Shown in pieces: positions 18,115 to 27,485 of a stretch of DNA of 64,000 nt. The notes under the pieces were generated by a model. It saw nothing but the letters and a program-made list of their open reading frames with translations. It ran no database searches and was not told the DNA's origin. The translations under genes were made by a program, and so were the position numbers. Numbering within the stretch: position 1 is the stretch's first letter; every line of letters starts with the position of its first letter. The DNA comes from DASUPK01 sp963782345 (GTDB lineage: Bacteria > Actinomycetota > Thermoleophilia > Solirubrobacterales > 70-9), in contig CAWAJF010000008.1 of the NCBI GenBank assembly GCA_963782345.1, positions 90,144 through 154,143 of the forward strand, read 5' to 3'.

Positions 18115-19517
18115 CGGCCCTCCGATCCGTCGACGAGAGCCTCGGCAAGCTTGTAGACGTCCCCCGCCCCGATCGTGATCAGGACGTCTCCATCGGCGAG
18201 GCGCGGCCGCAGGGCCTGGGCCGCGAGCTCCGCCGTCGGCAGCCACCAGACGCGGCCTCCGCGAGCATGGTCTGCGGCTGCAGTCGCGACCATCATCCCG
18301 CTGACGCCGGCGAGGCGGCCGACCGGCTCCTCGCGGGCCGGGTAGACGTCGAGGACGGCCACCTCGTCCGCGGCCGCCAGGGCCGCGCCGAACTCCGTGG
18401 CGAGCGCCTTGGTCCGCGAATACAGATGCGGCTGGAAGGCGACGATCAGCCGCCGAGGTTCGAGGTCGCGGGCAGCCTCCAGGGTGGCCGCGACCTCTGT
18501 CGGGTGGTGGGCGTAGTCGTCGTAGATCCGGGCGCCGCGCGCCTCGCCCTTCAGCTCGAGTCGCCGGGCGACCCCGGGGAAGTCCGCGAGAGCCTTCGCG
18601 CATGCCTCTACGTCGGCGGAGGTGAGGGAAAGACCCCCCAGTGCCGCGAGCGCGTTGGCGACGTTGTGCCGCCCCGGCACTCGCAGGGACACCTCCGCGC
18701 CGATTCCTCCGCCGCGCGCTTGGAAGCGGGTGCCCCCGCTCGGCTCGGGGGCGAGGCCGGTGGCCAGCAGCTCGGCCTCCCGGGCCGGCTCTCCGGCCGG
18801 CGGCTCGAGAGCGAAGCGGACGATGCGCTGTCCCTCCCGGCCGGGCAGGCGGACGTCCGCGCCCGTCACCAGCGCGGCGGCCGGCGAGGCGAAGGCGGCG
18901 AACGCCTCGGAGAGCTCCGCGAGGGAGCTCCAGCGCGAGTGATGGTCGAGCTCGAGGTTGGTGATCACCGCCACCTCGGGCTGGAGCTTCAGGAAGCTGG
19001 CGTCGCTCTCGTCGGCCTCGGCGACGACCCACTCCCCCTCACCCCAGCCGGCGTTGGTGGGCTCGCCATCGGCGGCGGCCCCCGGGAGCTCGCCACCGAG
19101 GAAGAACGCCGGGTCCGCTCCGGTTGCCCGCAGCGCCCAGATGCACATCGCCGCGGTCGTGGTCTTGCCGTGGGTACCCGCGATCGCCAGGAGGCGGCGC
19201 CGAGAGCACAGCTCGGCGAGGAGCTCGCCGCGATGGATCACGTGCTGGCCGCGCTCGCGGGCGACCGCCAGCTCGGGGTTGTCCTCCGGGACGGCCGTCG
19301 AGACGATCACGTCCGCATCCGGGGGGACCTGGCCGGCGTCGTGGCCGAGATGGGGCGCGATGCCCTCCGATCGCAGCCGCTCCATATATGAGGACTCGGC
19401 GCGGTCCGAGCCGCTCACCTCCGCGCCCAGCCGGCGGCAGACCAGCGCGAGCCCGCTCATGCCGGCACCGCCGATCGCAACGAAGTGGAGCCGCCGGCCC
19501 TTCATCGCCTCAGGCAT
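18111..19517 (-). CDS. murC: UDP-N-acetylmuramate--L-alanine ligase
   Basis: Mur ligase adding the first peptide residue (L-Ala) to UDP-MurNAc, 468 residues. It has the Rossmann motif FVAIGGAGMSGLA, the ATP-binding GTHGKTTTAAM, ADESDASFL and DDYAHHPTEV, all diagnostic for MurC. ATG at 19517 overlaps the murG stop by 8 bp; a second ATG four codons in is also possible. Part of the continuous dcw run. Confidence 0.96.
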   Translation of the reverse strand: MPEAMKGRRLHFVAIGGAGMSGLALVCRRLGAEVSGSDRAESSYMERLRSEGIAPHLGHDAGQVPPDADVIVSTAVPEDNPELAVARERGQHVIHRGELLAELCSRRRLLAIAGTHGKTTTAAMCIWALRATGADPAFFLGGELPGAAADGEPTNAGWGEGEWVVAEADESDASFLKLQPEVAVITNLELDHHSRWSSLAELSEAFAAFASPAAALVTGADVRLPGREGQRIVRFALEPPAGEPAREAELLATGLAPEPSGGTRFQARGGGIGAEVSLRVPGRHNVANALAALGGLSLTSADVEACAKALADFPGVARRLELKGEARGARIYDDYAHHPTEVAATLEAARDLEPRRLIVAFQPHLYSRTKALATEFGAALAAADEVAVLDVYPAREEPVGRLAGVSGMMVATAAADHARGGRVWWLPTAELAAQALRPRLADGDVLITIGAGDVYKLAEALVDGSEGR

Positions 19518-20601
19518 GTATCGCCTCCAGTACCTCCCGGGCGATCCGCTGCGCCGCGTCTGGCTTCGCCAGGCGGCGTGCCGCGATCCCCATCTCGCGG
19601 AGCCGATCCTCGTCGCCGAGCAGGTCGGCGATCGTGGCGCTCAGTCGCTCCGGCGACAGCTCGCGGTCTGGAATCACGACGGCCGCGCCGCCGTCGGCCA
19701 TCCAGCGGGCGTTGGTGGTCTGGTGGTCGGCGGTTGCATGGGGATACGGAATCAGGATGGCGGGACGGCCCACGGCCGCGATCTCCATCACGGAGCCCCC
19801 GGCGCGAGCGACCACCAGGTCGGCTGCGGCCAGGACGTCCCCGAGGTCGGGCTCGTATTGCAGCAGCGTGTAGCGCTCGGGCCTCCCCTCCTCGTCCCAG
19901 CGGCGGCGCAGCTCGGCGTAGTCGCGGCGCCCGACGACGTGCAGGACCCAGGGCTGCCCGACGTGGTCGCCGGGCAGGCGCGGGAATGCGTCGAAGGCGG
20001 CCAGGTTGATGGAGCGCGCGCCGAGGCTGCCGCCCACGACGGTGACGCAGTCGGCGGGCCCCGGGATCCCGAAGCGGCGGCGGGCGACGGTTGCCTCCGC
20101 CTCCAGGACCGGCCGGGGCACCGGCCTCCCGGTCACCACGTACGGATCACCGTCACGCCCTGGGATCGGGAAGGCCAGGCAGATCCGCTCCGCCCGGGGG
20201 GCGAGCATCCGGTTGGCGAGGCCGAGGTGGCTGTCGGCCTCGGTGAGGACCAGCGGGAGGCCCATCCTGATCGCGGCCAGGCCGGCCGGCCCGGCGACGT
20301 AGCCGCCGCCACCGAGGACCACCTCGGCGCGGCGCCTCTCCAGCGCGCGGCGGGCGGCACCGACGGCACGGCCCGCGCGGACGGCCGCGGCAGCCGCCTT
20401 CAAGGGGTTTCGGCGGTCCAGGCCGCTGACGCGCAGGTAGTCGATCTCGTACCCGGCCGCGGGGACGAGATCCGCCTCGGCTCGCTCGCGCGTTCCGAGG
20501 AAGCTGACCTCGGCGCCCTCAGCCCGAAGCGCGTCGGCGACGGCGATCGCCGGCACGACGTGTCCCGCCGTGCCTCCGGCCGCTATCACGACTCGTGCCA
20601 C
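19510..20601 (-). CDS. murG: UDP-GlcNAc--lipid I N-acetylglucosaminyltransferase
   Basis: GT28 glycosyltransferase, 363 residues, converting lipid I to lipid II at the inner face of the membrane. The N terminus ARVVIAAGGTAGHVVPAIA carries the first glycine-rich loop; VVGGSLGARSIN the second; and ADLVVARAGGSVMEIAAVG the UDP-GlcNAc-binding segment (family: SRAGASTV-x-E). The first 83 bp lie within the 3' end of ftsW. Confidence 0.95.
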   Translation of the reverse strand: MARVVIAAGGTAGHVVPAIAVADALRAEGAEVSFLGTRERAEADLVPAAGYEIDYLRVSGLDRRNPLKAAAAAVRAGRAVGAARRALERRRAEVVLGGGGYVAGPAGLAAIRMGLPLVLTEADSHLGLANRMLAPRAERICLAFPIPGRDGDPYVVTGRPVPRPVLEAEATVARRRFGIPGPADCVTVVGGSLGARSINLAAFDAFPRLPGDHVGQPWVLHVVGRRDYAELRRRWDEEGRPERYTLLQYEPDLGDVLAAADLVVARAGGSVMEIAAVGRPAILIPYPHATADHQTTNARWMADGGAAVVIPDRELSPERLSATIADLLGDEDRLREMGIAARRLAKPDAAQRIAREVLEAIHA

Positions 20602-21823
20602 TCGCTGAGCGCTTTCTTCTGGTGTTGTTTCCGCCCTCGACGACGCGCAGTCTCGCAGGGCGCGCGGAGCTGCCGCGGCCGGAGCCGCTGCGCGCCGCCG
20701 CCTTGGCGGGTCGCCGGGCGACGTTCAGGATCAGGCCGGCTGCCGCCAGCGTGATCACGAGACTGGTCCCTCCATATGAGACGAATGGAAGAGGTACTCC
20801 GGTGAGCGGCGCGAGCCCGAGCACCGCGAAGAGGTTGAGGGCCGCCTGGGCCATGATCAGCGAGGTGAGCCCCGCCGCGAGCAGCTTGCTGAAGCGATCC
20901 CGGGCACGATGCGCCGCCCGCAGGCCGGCGTAGCCGAACATCCCGAAGAGGCCGACCAGCACGAACATCCCGACGAGCCCGAGCTCCTCGCCGATCACCG
21001 CCGCGATCATGTCGGTGTGCGCCTCGGGCAGATAGGAGGCCTTCTGCACGCTCTGTCCGAGACCGACTCCGGTGAGCCCGCCGGAGCCCACCGCGAGGGT
21101 GGCCTGCTTCGCCTGGAACCCGGCGCCGGTCGTGTCGCTGCCGGGATGGAGGAAGGCGGTAAGGCGGGCCTCCTGGTAGGGCTGCATCGCGATCATGACG
21201 ATCGCGACGAGGGCGATCACGGCGCCGACGGGCGCCAGCGTCCGCGGCTTGACCCCAGCGAGGAAGAGGACGCAGCAGACGGCGAAGGAGACGACGATCG
21301 CGGTGCCGAGGTCCGGCTCCTTGGCGATCAGCAGCACGGAAAGCCCGACCATCAAGAGGTACGGCCCGAGTCCGGCGAGCGTCCGGACCCGCTTCGGCTC
21401 CGCGGAGAGCAGGTGAGCGCCGTAGAGGATCAGCGCGACCTTGGCCAGCTCGGAGGGCTGGAACTGCACCAAGCCACCGCCGATCCAGCGCTGCGCGCCG
21501 TTCACCGTCGTCCCGACGCCGGGCAGGAGCACCGCGAAGAGCAGGAACATCGACCCGAGCACGATCATCGGCGTGAGCGCCCTGACGGCGGCGACCCCTC
21601 GCACGGAGGCGATCCTCATCGCGAACAGGCCGATCGCGCCGAAGATCAGGGTTCGCTCGAGGTAGTAGAAGCCGCTGCCGCCGCTGCTGAGCAGCGAGCG
21701 CGCGGAACTGGCGCTGAAGACCATCACGGCGCCGAAGGCGAGGAGGCACAGGGTCGCGGTGAGGAGCAGGGAGTACTCCATCGGCGGCGGAGCCGGCTTG
21801 CGCCCCTTTGCCGTTGCGGTCAC
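20519..21823 (-). CDS. ftsW: Lipid II polymerase FtsW (SEDS family)
   Basis: A SEDS glycosyltransferase, 434 residues with about ten transmembrane helices; polymerises lipid II together with its cognate PBP. Family stretches include GAQRWIGGGLVQFQPSELAK, LIAKEPDLGTAIV, EAHTDMIAAVIGEELG and GVPLPFVSYGGTSL. The last 60 residues are hydrophilic, Arg/Gly/Ser-rich and overlap murG by 83 bp, an unusually long overlap; a shift in this tail to another frame would end the protein at 20586, near the murG start. GTG at 21823 overlaps the murD stop. Confidence 0.93.
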   Translation of the reverse strand: MTATAKGRKPAPPPMEYSLLLTATLCLLAFGAVMVFSASSARSLLSSGGSGFYYLERTLIFGAIGLFAMRIASVRGVAAVRALTPMIVLGSMFLLFAVLLPGVGTTVNGAQRWIGGGLVQFQPSELAKVALILYGAHLLSAEPKRVRTLAGLGPYLLMVGLSVLLIAKEPDLGTAIVVSFAVCCVLFLAGVKPRTLAPVGAVIALVAIVMIAMQPYQEARLTAFLHPGSDTTGAGFQAKQATLAVGSGGLTGVGLGQSVQKASYLPEAHTDMIAAVIGEELGLVGMFVLVGLFGMFGYAGLRAAHRARDRFSKLLAAGLTSLIMAQAALNLFAVLGLAPLTGVPLPFVSYGGTSLVITLAAAGLILNVARRPAKAAARSGSGRGSSARPARLRVVEGGNNTRRKRSASGTSRDSGRRHGGTRRAGDRRRRRASG

Positions 21824-23217
21824 GAGAGCTCCTCCACCAGCTCGCGGAAGCGGTCGCCGCGCGCCTCGAAGTCCTTGAAGGCGTCGAAGCTGGCGCAGGC
21901 CGGGGAGAGGAGCACGACCTCCCCGGGCTTGGCCTCGGCGGCCGCGGCCTCGAGGGCTCGCTCCAGCGTGCCCCGGTCGGAGGTCTCGACGCCGGCCTCG
22001 GCGGCGGGCGCCAGCTCCGTGGCCATCCGCTCCGCGGCCTCGCCGATCAGATAGACGGCGGCGCAGCGCTCCCTGACGGCCTCCGCGAGGGGCGCGAAGC
22101 TCTCCTGCTTCGGGCGGCCGCCCGCGATCAGCCGCACGCCGCCGTCGAAGGCGCGGATTCCCGCCAGCGCCGAGGCGACGTTCGTCGCCTTGGAGTCGTT
22201 GACGTAGAGGACGCCATCCAGCTCCCTGACCCGCTCGAGGCGGTGGCGCACGCCCGCGAAGGTCCGCATGCCCTCGGCCACCGCGTCGCGCGGCAGCCCG
22301 GAGGCGAGCGCCGCAGCGGCGGCGGCCATCGCGTTCTCCACGTTGTGCGCGCCGAGGAGCTGGAGCTCATCCGCGCGCAGCAGGGGCTCGTCGGCGGCGA
22401 AGATCACGCCATCGCGCATGCTGAGCTCGCAGTCGGGGTCGGCGGAGCCTGATCCGGCGGTGTTTGTGGCCGGCGTTGATGGTGGACAGAAGCGAATGCG
22501 CCGGGCGCAGCCGCCGAGGTCGCGCCCCTCCAGCTCCGGCGTCTGCCCGTTGTAGACGGCGGAGTCGTCGTTGCCCTGGTTGGCGAAGACCCTGAGCTTC
22601 GCCGCCAGGTACTCCTCGAGCGTGCCGTGGCGGTCGAGGTGGTCCGGCGCGAGGTTGATGAAGACCGCGCACTCGGGTGAGAAGTAGTTGATGTCCTCGA
22701 GCTGGAAGCTCGAGGACTCGCAGACCACGGTCGCGTCCGGGTCGATCGCGCCGGCGAGCGAGGCGAGCGGCGTGCCCACGTTGCCGGCGACGGCGACCGG
22801 GCGGCCGGCGGTCCGGTAGACGTGACCGATCAGCTCCGTCGTCGTGGTCTTGCCGTTGGTGCCGGTGACGGCGCAGAACGCGTTCGGGATCAGCCGCCAG
22901 GCGAGCTCGAGCTCGCCGGTGACCTCGATGCCCCGAGCCCGCGCCCCCTGGACGACGACGGCATCCTGAGGCACACCGGGGCTCTTCACCACCGTTCGGG
23001 CACGATCGAGTTGCCGTGTTCCGTCCACGCCCAAACTGACTTCGACGCCTGAGGCCTCGAGCCCTGCCGCCTCCTCGGGGGTACCCGAATCGACGCCGAC
23101 CACGGCCTCGCCACGCTCGGCCAGCGCGCTGGCGATGGCCGCGCCCGAGCGAGCCAGGCCCACCACCAGGAAGGGCCCTTTGGGCAGCGGAGGACGCGGC
23201 TTCTCGCCTGAGTTCAC
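21820..23217 (-). CDS. murD: UDP-N-acetylmuramoylalanine--D-glutamate ligase
   Basis: Mur ligase adding D-Glu, 465 residues. Rossmann start LVVGLARSGAAIASALAERG, ATP loop AVTGTNGKTTTTELIGHV, then EDINYFSPECAVFINLAPDH with the conserved D-H pair and LYVNDSKATN (family: NDSKATN) identify MurD rather than another Mur ligase. The 3' end overlaps ftsW by 4 bp. No gene precedes it for 337 bp, the only large gap inside the dcw run. Confidence 0.95.
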   Translation of the reverse strand: MNSGEKPRPPLPKGPFLVVGLARSGAAIASALAERGEAVVGVDSGTPEEAAGLEASGVEVSLGVDGTRQLDRARTVVKSPGVPQDAVVVQGARARGIEVTGELELAWRLIPNAFCAVTGTNGKTTTTELIGHVYRTAGRPVAVAGNVGTPLASLAGAIDPDATVVCESSSFQLEDINYFSPECAVFINLAPDHLDRHGTLEEYLAAKLRVFANQGNDDSAVYNGQTPELEGRDLGGCARRIRFCPPSTPATNTAGSGSADPDCELSMRDGVIFAADEPLLRADELQLLGAHNVENAMAAAAAALASGLPRDAVAEGMRTFAGVRHRLERVRELDGVLYVNDSKATNVASALAGIRAFDGGVRLIAGGRPKQESFAPLAEAVRERCAAVYLIGEAAERMATELAPAAEAGVETSDRGTLERALEAAAAEAKPGEVVLLSPACASFDAFKDFEARGDRFRELVEELS

Positions 23218-23554
23218 ATAACCATGTTCGCCCCCGGCGCCTCACTCCCTGCGTGCCCAGGCGCGCCTGAAGGTCTTTGGCGACGGTGGATCCTCGGCGC
23301 GCGCAATCCGGCATGTGGGTGCCGACCTACTACGTGATGGCCCGCTGCAAGGCAAAGGCCTGGACGACCACCGAGGTGACGACCTTCTACAGCGGCGAGG
23401 TCCTCAGGGCGACCTCAACCGAGAGGTGCAAGAAGAAGGGATCCAAGAAGAAGTAGCTCTTTGAATCCCCTTTTCCGTGAACGCGGGTGTCCCGGCTGCT
23501 GGGCCGTCTTGGTCGACGGGCAGTAGCCGGGCTCATCCGTCTCGTCACCTCGTC
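23218..23554. other. Gap between mraY and murD, with a small plus-strand ORF
   Basis: The only long gap in the dcw run. On the plus strand, 23313-23456 encodes 47 residues (MWVPTYYVMARCKAKAWTTT ... CKKKGSKKK) opposite to the cluster. Its Cys/Lys-rich end resembles tails of secreted proteins in this lineage, and it has no obvious ribosome-binding site, so it is probably a gene fragment. The rest (23457-23554) shows no feature. A promoter for murD and downstream genes could lie here but is not recognisable. Confidence 0.4.
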
Positions 23555-24532
23555 CTACGTCCCGATCGACTGCTGGTAGAGCGTGAAGCCGATCCCCGAG
23601 CAGACCGCCGCGATGATCCAGAAGCGGAGCATGATCTTCGTCTCCGACCAGGCCATCAGCTCGAAGTGATGGTGGACCGGGGCCATCAGCAGGACCCGGC
23701 GCCGGAACATCTTGAAGGTCGCCACCTGGAGGGCCACCGAGAGCGCCTCGATCACGAAGATCCCGCCGGTGATGATCAGCAGAATCTCGGTCTGCGTCAT
23801 CACCGCCAGCGCGCCGATCGCGCCGCCCAGGCCGAGCGAGCCCGTGTCCCCCATGAAGATCGACGCCGGAAAGGCGTTGAACCAGAGGAAGCCGATGCAC
23901 CCGCCCACCAGGCAGGCGGAGACCAGCGAGAGGCTGTGCTCGCCGGTGGTGATGAACGTGATCGCCGTGTAGGCGAGCAGCACGATCGCGCAGCACCCGG
24001 CGGCCAGCCCGTCGAGCCCGTCGGTGAGGTTGACCGCGTTGCTCGAACCCGCGATCACCAGGAAGATCATCAGCGGGTAGACGGCGTCCGGGATGTCGAG
24101 TGAGGCGTGGGAGATGCGCAGCTCGAGGCTCGAGTCGAGGCCGACCGTGTGGCGAGCGACGTACCAGAGCCCCAGGGCCAGGCCGAGCTGCATGAGCAGC
24201 TTGTAACGAGCGGACAGCCCGAGCGAGCGGCGCCGGGTGATCTTCAGGTAGTCGTCGATGAAGCCGATCGCGGCGCAGCCGATCGCCACGCCGAAGACGG
24301 CGAGGCTCTGGGTGTCGCGGTCCGAGAGCACCAGATAGGGGATCGCCACGGCGGTGAAGATCAGCAGGCCGCCCATCGTCGGGGTGCCGGCCTTCTCGTG
24401 GTGCTCCTCGGGCCCCTCCTCGCGGATCTGCTGGCCGAACTCCCGAAGCCGGAGGTACTCGATGAACTTCGGGCCCAGGAAGATGCAGAGCAGCATCGTG
24501 GCCATGCCGGCGATGAGGATCTCTCCGAGCAT
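23555..24532 (-). CDS. mraY: Phospho-N-acetylmuramoyl-pentapeptide transferase
   Basis: Integral membrane enzyme, 325 residues with ten predicted helices, forming lipid I from UDP-MurNAc-pentapeptide and undecaprenyl phosphate. Signature stretches: HHEKAGTPTMGGLLI, IGFIDDYLKITRRRS (catalytic Asp pair), NAVNLTDGLDGLAAG and the MAPVHHHFEL histidine loop. ATG at 24532 directly follows the murF stop (TAGATG on the minus strand). Length is slightly short for the family but all motifs are intact. Confidence 0.97.
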   Translation of the reverse strand: MLGEILIAGMATMLLCIFLGPKFIEYLRLREFGQQIREEGPEEHHEKAGTPTMGGLLIFTAVAIPYLVLSDRDTQSLAVFGVAIGCAAIGFIDDYLKITRRRSLGLSARYKLLMQLGLALGLWYVARHTVGLDSSLELRISHASLDIPDAVYPLMIFLVIAGSSNAVNLTDGLDGLAAGCCAIVLLAYTAITFITTGEHSLSLVSACLVGGCIGFLWFNAFPASIFMGDTGSLGLGGAIGALAVMTQTEILLIITGGIFVIEALSVALQVATFKMFRRRVLLMAPVHHHFELMAWSETKIMLRFWIIAAVCSGIGFTLYQQSIGT

Positions 24533-25897
24533 CTAGTTTCCGGTCAGCTTCTCGGCGACGCGCTCGAGGCCGACGGCCCGCGAACCCTTGACCAGGACCG
24601 CGTCGCCCGGTCCCAGCGCCTCGGCAAGGGCATCAGCCGCGGCCTCGGCATCGTCGACGTGGCGATCCGGCTCGTATGCGGCGGCGAGCTCCCCCACCCC
24701 GATGATCAGCTCGACCCCCCGCTCGCGCGCATGTCTGCCGATCTCGCGGTGGTACGCGGCCGCGTCGGGCCCGAGCTCCCTCATCTCCCCGAGCACCGCG
24801 AGGCGCCGGCCCTTCGCCTCGAGCGTGCCGAGGTGGTCCAGCGCCGCCCGCATGGAGATCGGGTTGGCGTTGTAGGAGTCGTTGATCAGGATGGCGTCCT
24901 CCGGGAGCTCGACGAGCTCCCCACGAAGGCGCGAGAAGACTATCCCGGGCGCCCGATCCGCCATCTCGCCCAGCGGGAACCCGAGCGCGACCCCCGCCGC
25001 GATCGCCGCCAGGGCGTTGTCGAGGTTGTGCGCCTCGACGAAGGGAAGCTTGAACGCATGCTCGCCGTCCGGCGTGCCCACGAGGGCGTCGGTCTCCCCC
25101 GCCTCCGCGAGCACCCAGGTCGCCTCGACGTCGCCGCCGGCTCCGAAGCGAAGCAGCTTCGGAGCCCGCTCGAGGTGCGGCGCGAGCGGGCCGGGCTCGC
25201 CGGGCACCACGGCCGTCCCGCCCGGGCGCAGGCCGTCGATGATCTCCGCCTTGGCGGCCGCGATCGCCTCGACGGAGCCGAGCAGCTCGACGTGAACCGG
25301 CCCGACGTTCGTGATCACGCCGACGTCGGGTGCGGCGATCGCGCAGAGCTCGGCGATCTGGCCGGGGCCGCGCATACCCATCTCGAGCACCAGCACCTCG
25401 GTTTCCTCCGGGGCCGCCAGCACGGCGAGCGGCAGGCCGATCTCGGTGTTGTAGTTCTCCGGGCTCGCCTGGACCTGAGCCGGCAGGATCGCCCGGCAGA
25501 CATCCTTGACCGAGGTCTTCCCCGTCGAGCCGGTGATCCCCACGACGCGGGCGCCGAGCTCGTCACGCCACCCCCGCGCGAGCGACTGCAGTGACGCGAG
25601 GGGATCCGGAGCGCCCAGGATCCAGCCGGCGCCGTCGAGGGCGGCGCCCTCCCGTCGCTGGGCGGCCAGCTCCCGGCCCCACTGCGTGCCGACCAGGATC
25701 CCCCATGCTCGGTCGCGGAGGGCGGCGGCGCCGAACTCCCCGCCGTCGGCGCGGTCACCCGGCAGGCCGACGAACAGGTCGCCCTCGCGGACCTCGCGGG
25801 AGTCGATCACCGCGCGGTTGGGTCCCACGTCGTCGCCTCGCGCCAGCACCTCCGCCCCCGCCAGCGAGGCGAGCCGGTCACCGTCGAGCGAGATCAA
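24533..25897 (-). CDS. murF: UDP-MurNAc-tripeptide--D-alanyl-D-alanine ligase
   Basis: Mur ligase adding D-Ala-D-Ala, 454 residues. ATP loop GITGSTGKTSVKDV, ASPENYNTEIGLPLAVL, EMGMRGPGQIAEL and ILINDSYNANPISM (family: D-x-YNANP) mark it as MurF. The TTG/ATG-type start at 25897 overlaps murE by 4 bp. It sits between murE and mraY as in most dcw clusters. Confidence 0.95.
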   Translation of the reverse strand: MISLDGDRLASLAGAEVLARGDDVGPNRAVIDSREVREGDLFVGLPGDRADGGEFGAAALRDRAWGILVGTQWGRELAAQRREGAALDGAGWILGAPDPLASLQSLARGWRDELGARVVGITGSTGKTSVKDVCRAILPAQVQASPENYNTEIGLPLAVLAAPEETEVLVLEMGMRGPGQIAELCAIAAPDVGVITNVGPVHVELLGSVEAIAAAKAEIIDGLRPGGTAVVPGEPGPLAPHLERAPKLLRFGAGGDVEATWVLAEAGETDALVGTPDGEHAFKLPFVEAHNLDNALAAIAAGVALGFPLGEMADRAPGIVFSRLRGELVELPEDAILINDSYNANPISMRAALDHLGTLEAKGRRLAVLGEMRELGPDAAAYHREIGRHARERGVELIIGVGELAAAYEPDRHVDDAEAAADALAEALGPGDAVLVKGSRAVGLERVAEKLTGN

Positions 25898-27405
25898 TTG
25901 GCGGCGCTGGTTGCCATCTTGCGGAGCTCCTCGCGCGCCACGTCGCGGTCGTCGAACGGGATCTTCCGCCCGTTCTCGAACTCCTGGCCCTGCTCGTGGC
26001 CCTTGCCCGCGATCACCACGAGGTCCCCATCCTCGGCACGGGCGAGTGCTGAGGCGATCGCCGCGCGTCGGTCGACGTCGATCAGCACCTCGGCGTGCGG
26101 GCTCTCGGGTATGCCCTGGCGGACCATCTCGATGATCGCCTCGGGATCCTCTGATCGGGGGTTGTCGGACGTGACGACCGCGATATCAGACAGCTCCGCC
26201 CCGGCCCTCCCCATCAGCGGGCGCTTCTCGGTGTCTCGGTCGCCGCCGCAGCCGAACACCGTGATCAGACGATGACCGGTCAGCCGTCGCGCCGCTGCGA
26301 GCACGTTCTCGAGCGAGTCCGGCGTGTGGGCGTAGTCGACGATCACGCCGAAGGGCTGGCCCTCGTCGATCGACTCGAAGCGGCCGGGAACCTGCTCGGC
26401 CGAGGCCAGCGCCCTCGCGGACTCTCCGAGGTCAAGTCCCAGGGCGTGCGCGACGGCCAGGGCCGCAAGGGCGTTGGAGACGTTGAAGTCGCCCGGCAGC
26501 GGTGTCTGCACGTCGATCTCGCCCTCGGGAGACATGCAGAGGAACCGGGAGCCGGAGGGGTCGAAGGCGACGCCGCGGGCGCTGAGGTCGGCCGCGCCGC
26601 CTGCGGCCGAGTAGGTGATGCAGTCGCCGCCGTCACCTGTCGAGAGCTCCTCTGCGAGCCGCTGGCCGTACGGGTCATCGAGGTTCACAACCGAGATGCC
26701 GCCCTCGAGCTCGATCAGCGGGGCTCCACCCTCCCCCATGAACAGGATCCGCTTGGCAGCGAAGTAGTCCTCCATGCCCGCATGGAAGTCGAGATGGTCC
26801 TGGCTCAGGTTGGTGAAGACCTTGACGGCGAAATCGATCGCGTCGGCCCGGTGCAGGACGAGCGCGTGCGAGGAGACCTCCATCGCGCAGGCGTCGTCGC
26901 CCGCCTCGAGCATGCGGGCGAAGGTTCGCTGCAGGTCGATCGCCTCGGGCGTCGTCCGCTCGACGTCCTCGACCTGACCGCCGACCACCTGCCGCACCGT
27001 CCCGAGCAGGCCGCAACGTCTTCCGGCGGACTCCAACAGGTGCCGCACGAGGAACGCCGTGGTCGTCTTGCCGTTGGTCCCGGTGATTCCGATGACGGTG
27101 AGCTCGGAGGTCGGGTCGCCGTTGAAGGTCGCCGCGAATGGCGCCATCGCTGCCCGTGCATCGCCGACCAGCACCTGGGGCGCTTCGAGCTCCAGGGTCC
27201 GTTCGACGACCAGGGCCGCGGCCCCGGCATCGACGGCCGCCGCGGCGAAGTCATGGCCGTCCGTCCTCTCTCCCGGGAAGCAGAAGAACAGCGTTCCCTC
27301 GCTCACCCGGCGGCTGTCATAGGCGAGGCCGCGGACCTCCACGGCCGGATCGCCGCGCAGATCCGCGGCGACGCCAGATGCTCTGAGCAGCTCGCCAAGC
27401 TCCAT
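25894..27405 (-). CDS. murE: UDP-MurNAc-L-Ala-D-Glu--meso-diaminopimelate ligase
   Basis: Mur ligase for the third peptide residue, 503 residues. It has GITGTNGKTTTAF, the KDP-type carbamylated-lysine region, GCGGDRDTEKRPLMGR and TSDNPRSEDP. The DNPR motif is the established hallmark of MurE enzymes specific for meso-diaminopimelate, so this organism's peptidoglycan is inferred to be of the mDAP type. It is followed by a 4 bp overlap into murF and preceded by an 80 bp gap from the PBP gene. Confidence 0.95.
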   Translation of the reverse strand: MELGELLRASGVAADLRGDPAVEVRGLAYDSRRVSEGTLFFCFPGERTDGHDFAAAAVDAGAAALVVERTLELEAPQVLVGDARAAMAPFAATFNGDPTSELTVIGITGTNGKTTTAFLVRHLLESAGRRCGLLGTVRQVVGGQVEDVERTTPEAIDLQRTFARMLEAGDDACAMEVSSHALVLHRADAIDFAVKVFTNLSQDHLDFHAGMEDYFAAKRILFMGEGGAPLIELEGGISVVNLDDPYGQRLAEELSTGDGGDCITYSAAGGAADLSARGVAFDPSGSRFLCMSPEGEIDVQTPLPGDFNVSNALAALAVAHALGLDLGESARALASAEQVPGRFESIDEGQPFGVIVDYAHTPDSLENVLAAARRLTGHRLITVFGCGGDRDTEKRPLMGRAGAELSDIAVVTSDNPRSEDPEAIIEMVRQGIPESPHAEVLIDVDRRAAIASALARAEDGDLVVIAGKGHEQGQEFENGRKIPFDDRDVAREELRKMATSAAN

Positions 27406-27485
27406 CCCGACGCGATTCTAGGAGCGATGCGTGAGGCGGCGGTGCTGCCGCAACCGCCAGGATCAGGTCGGACAGGGTCCCGGGC

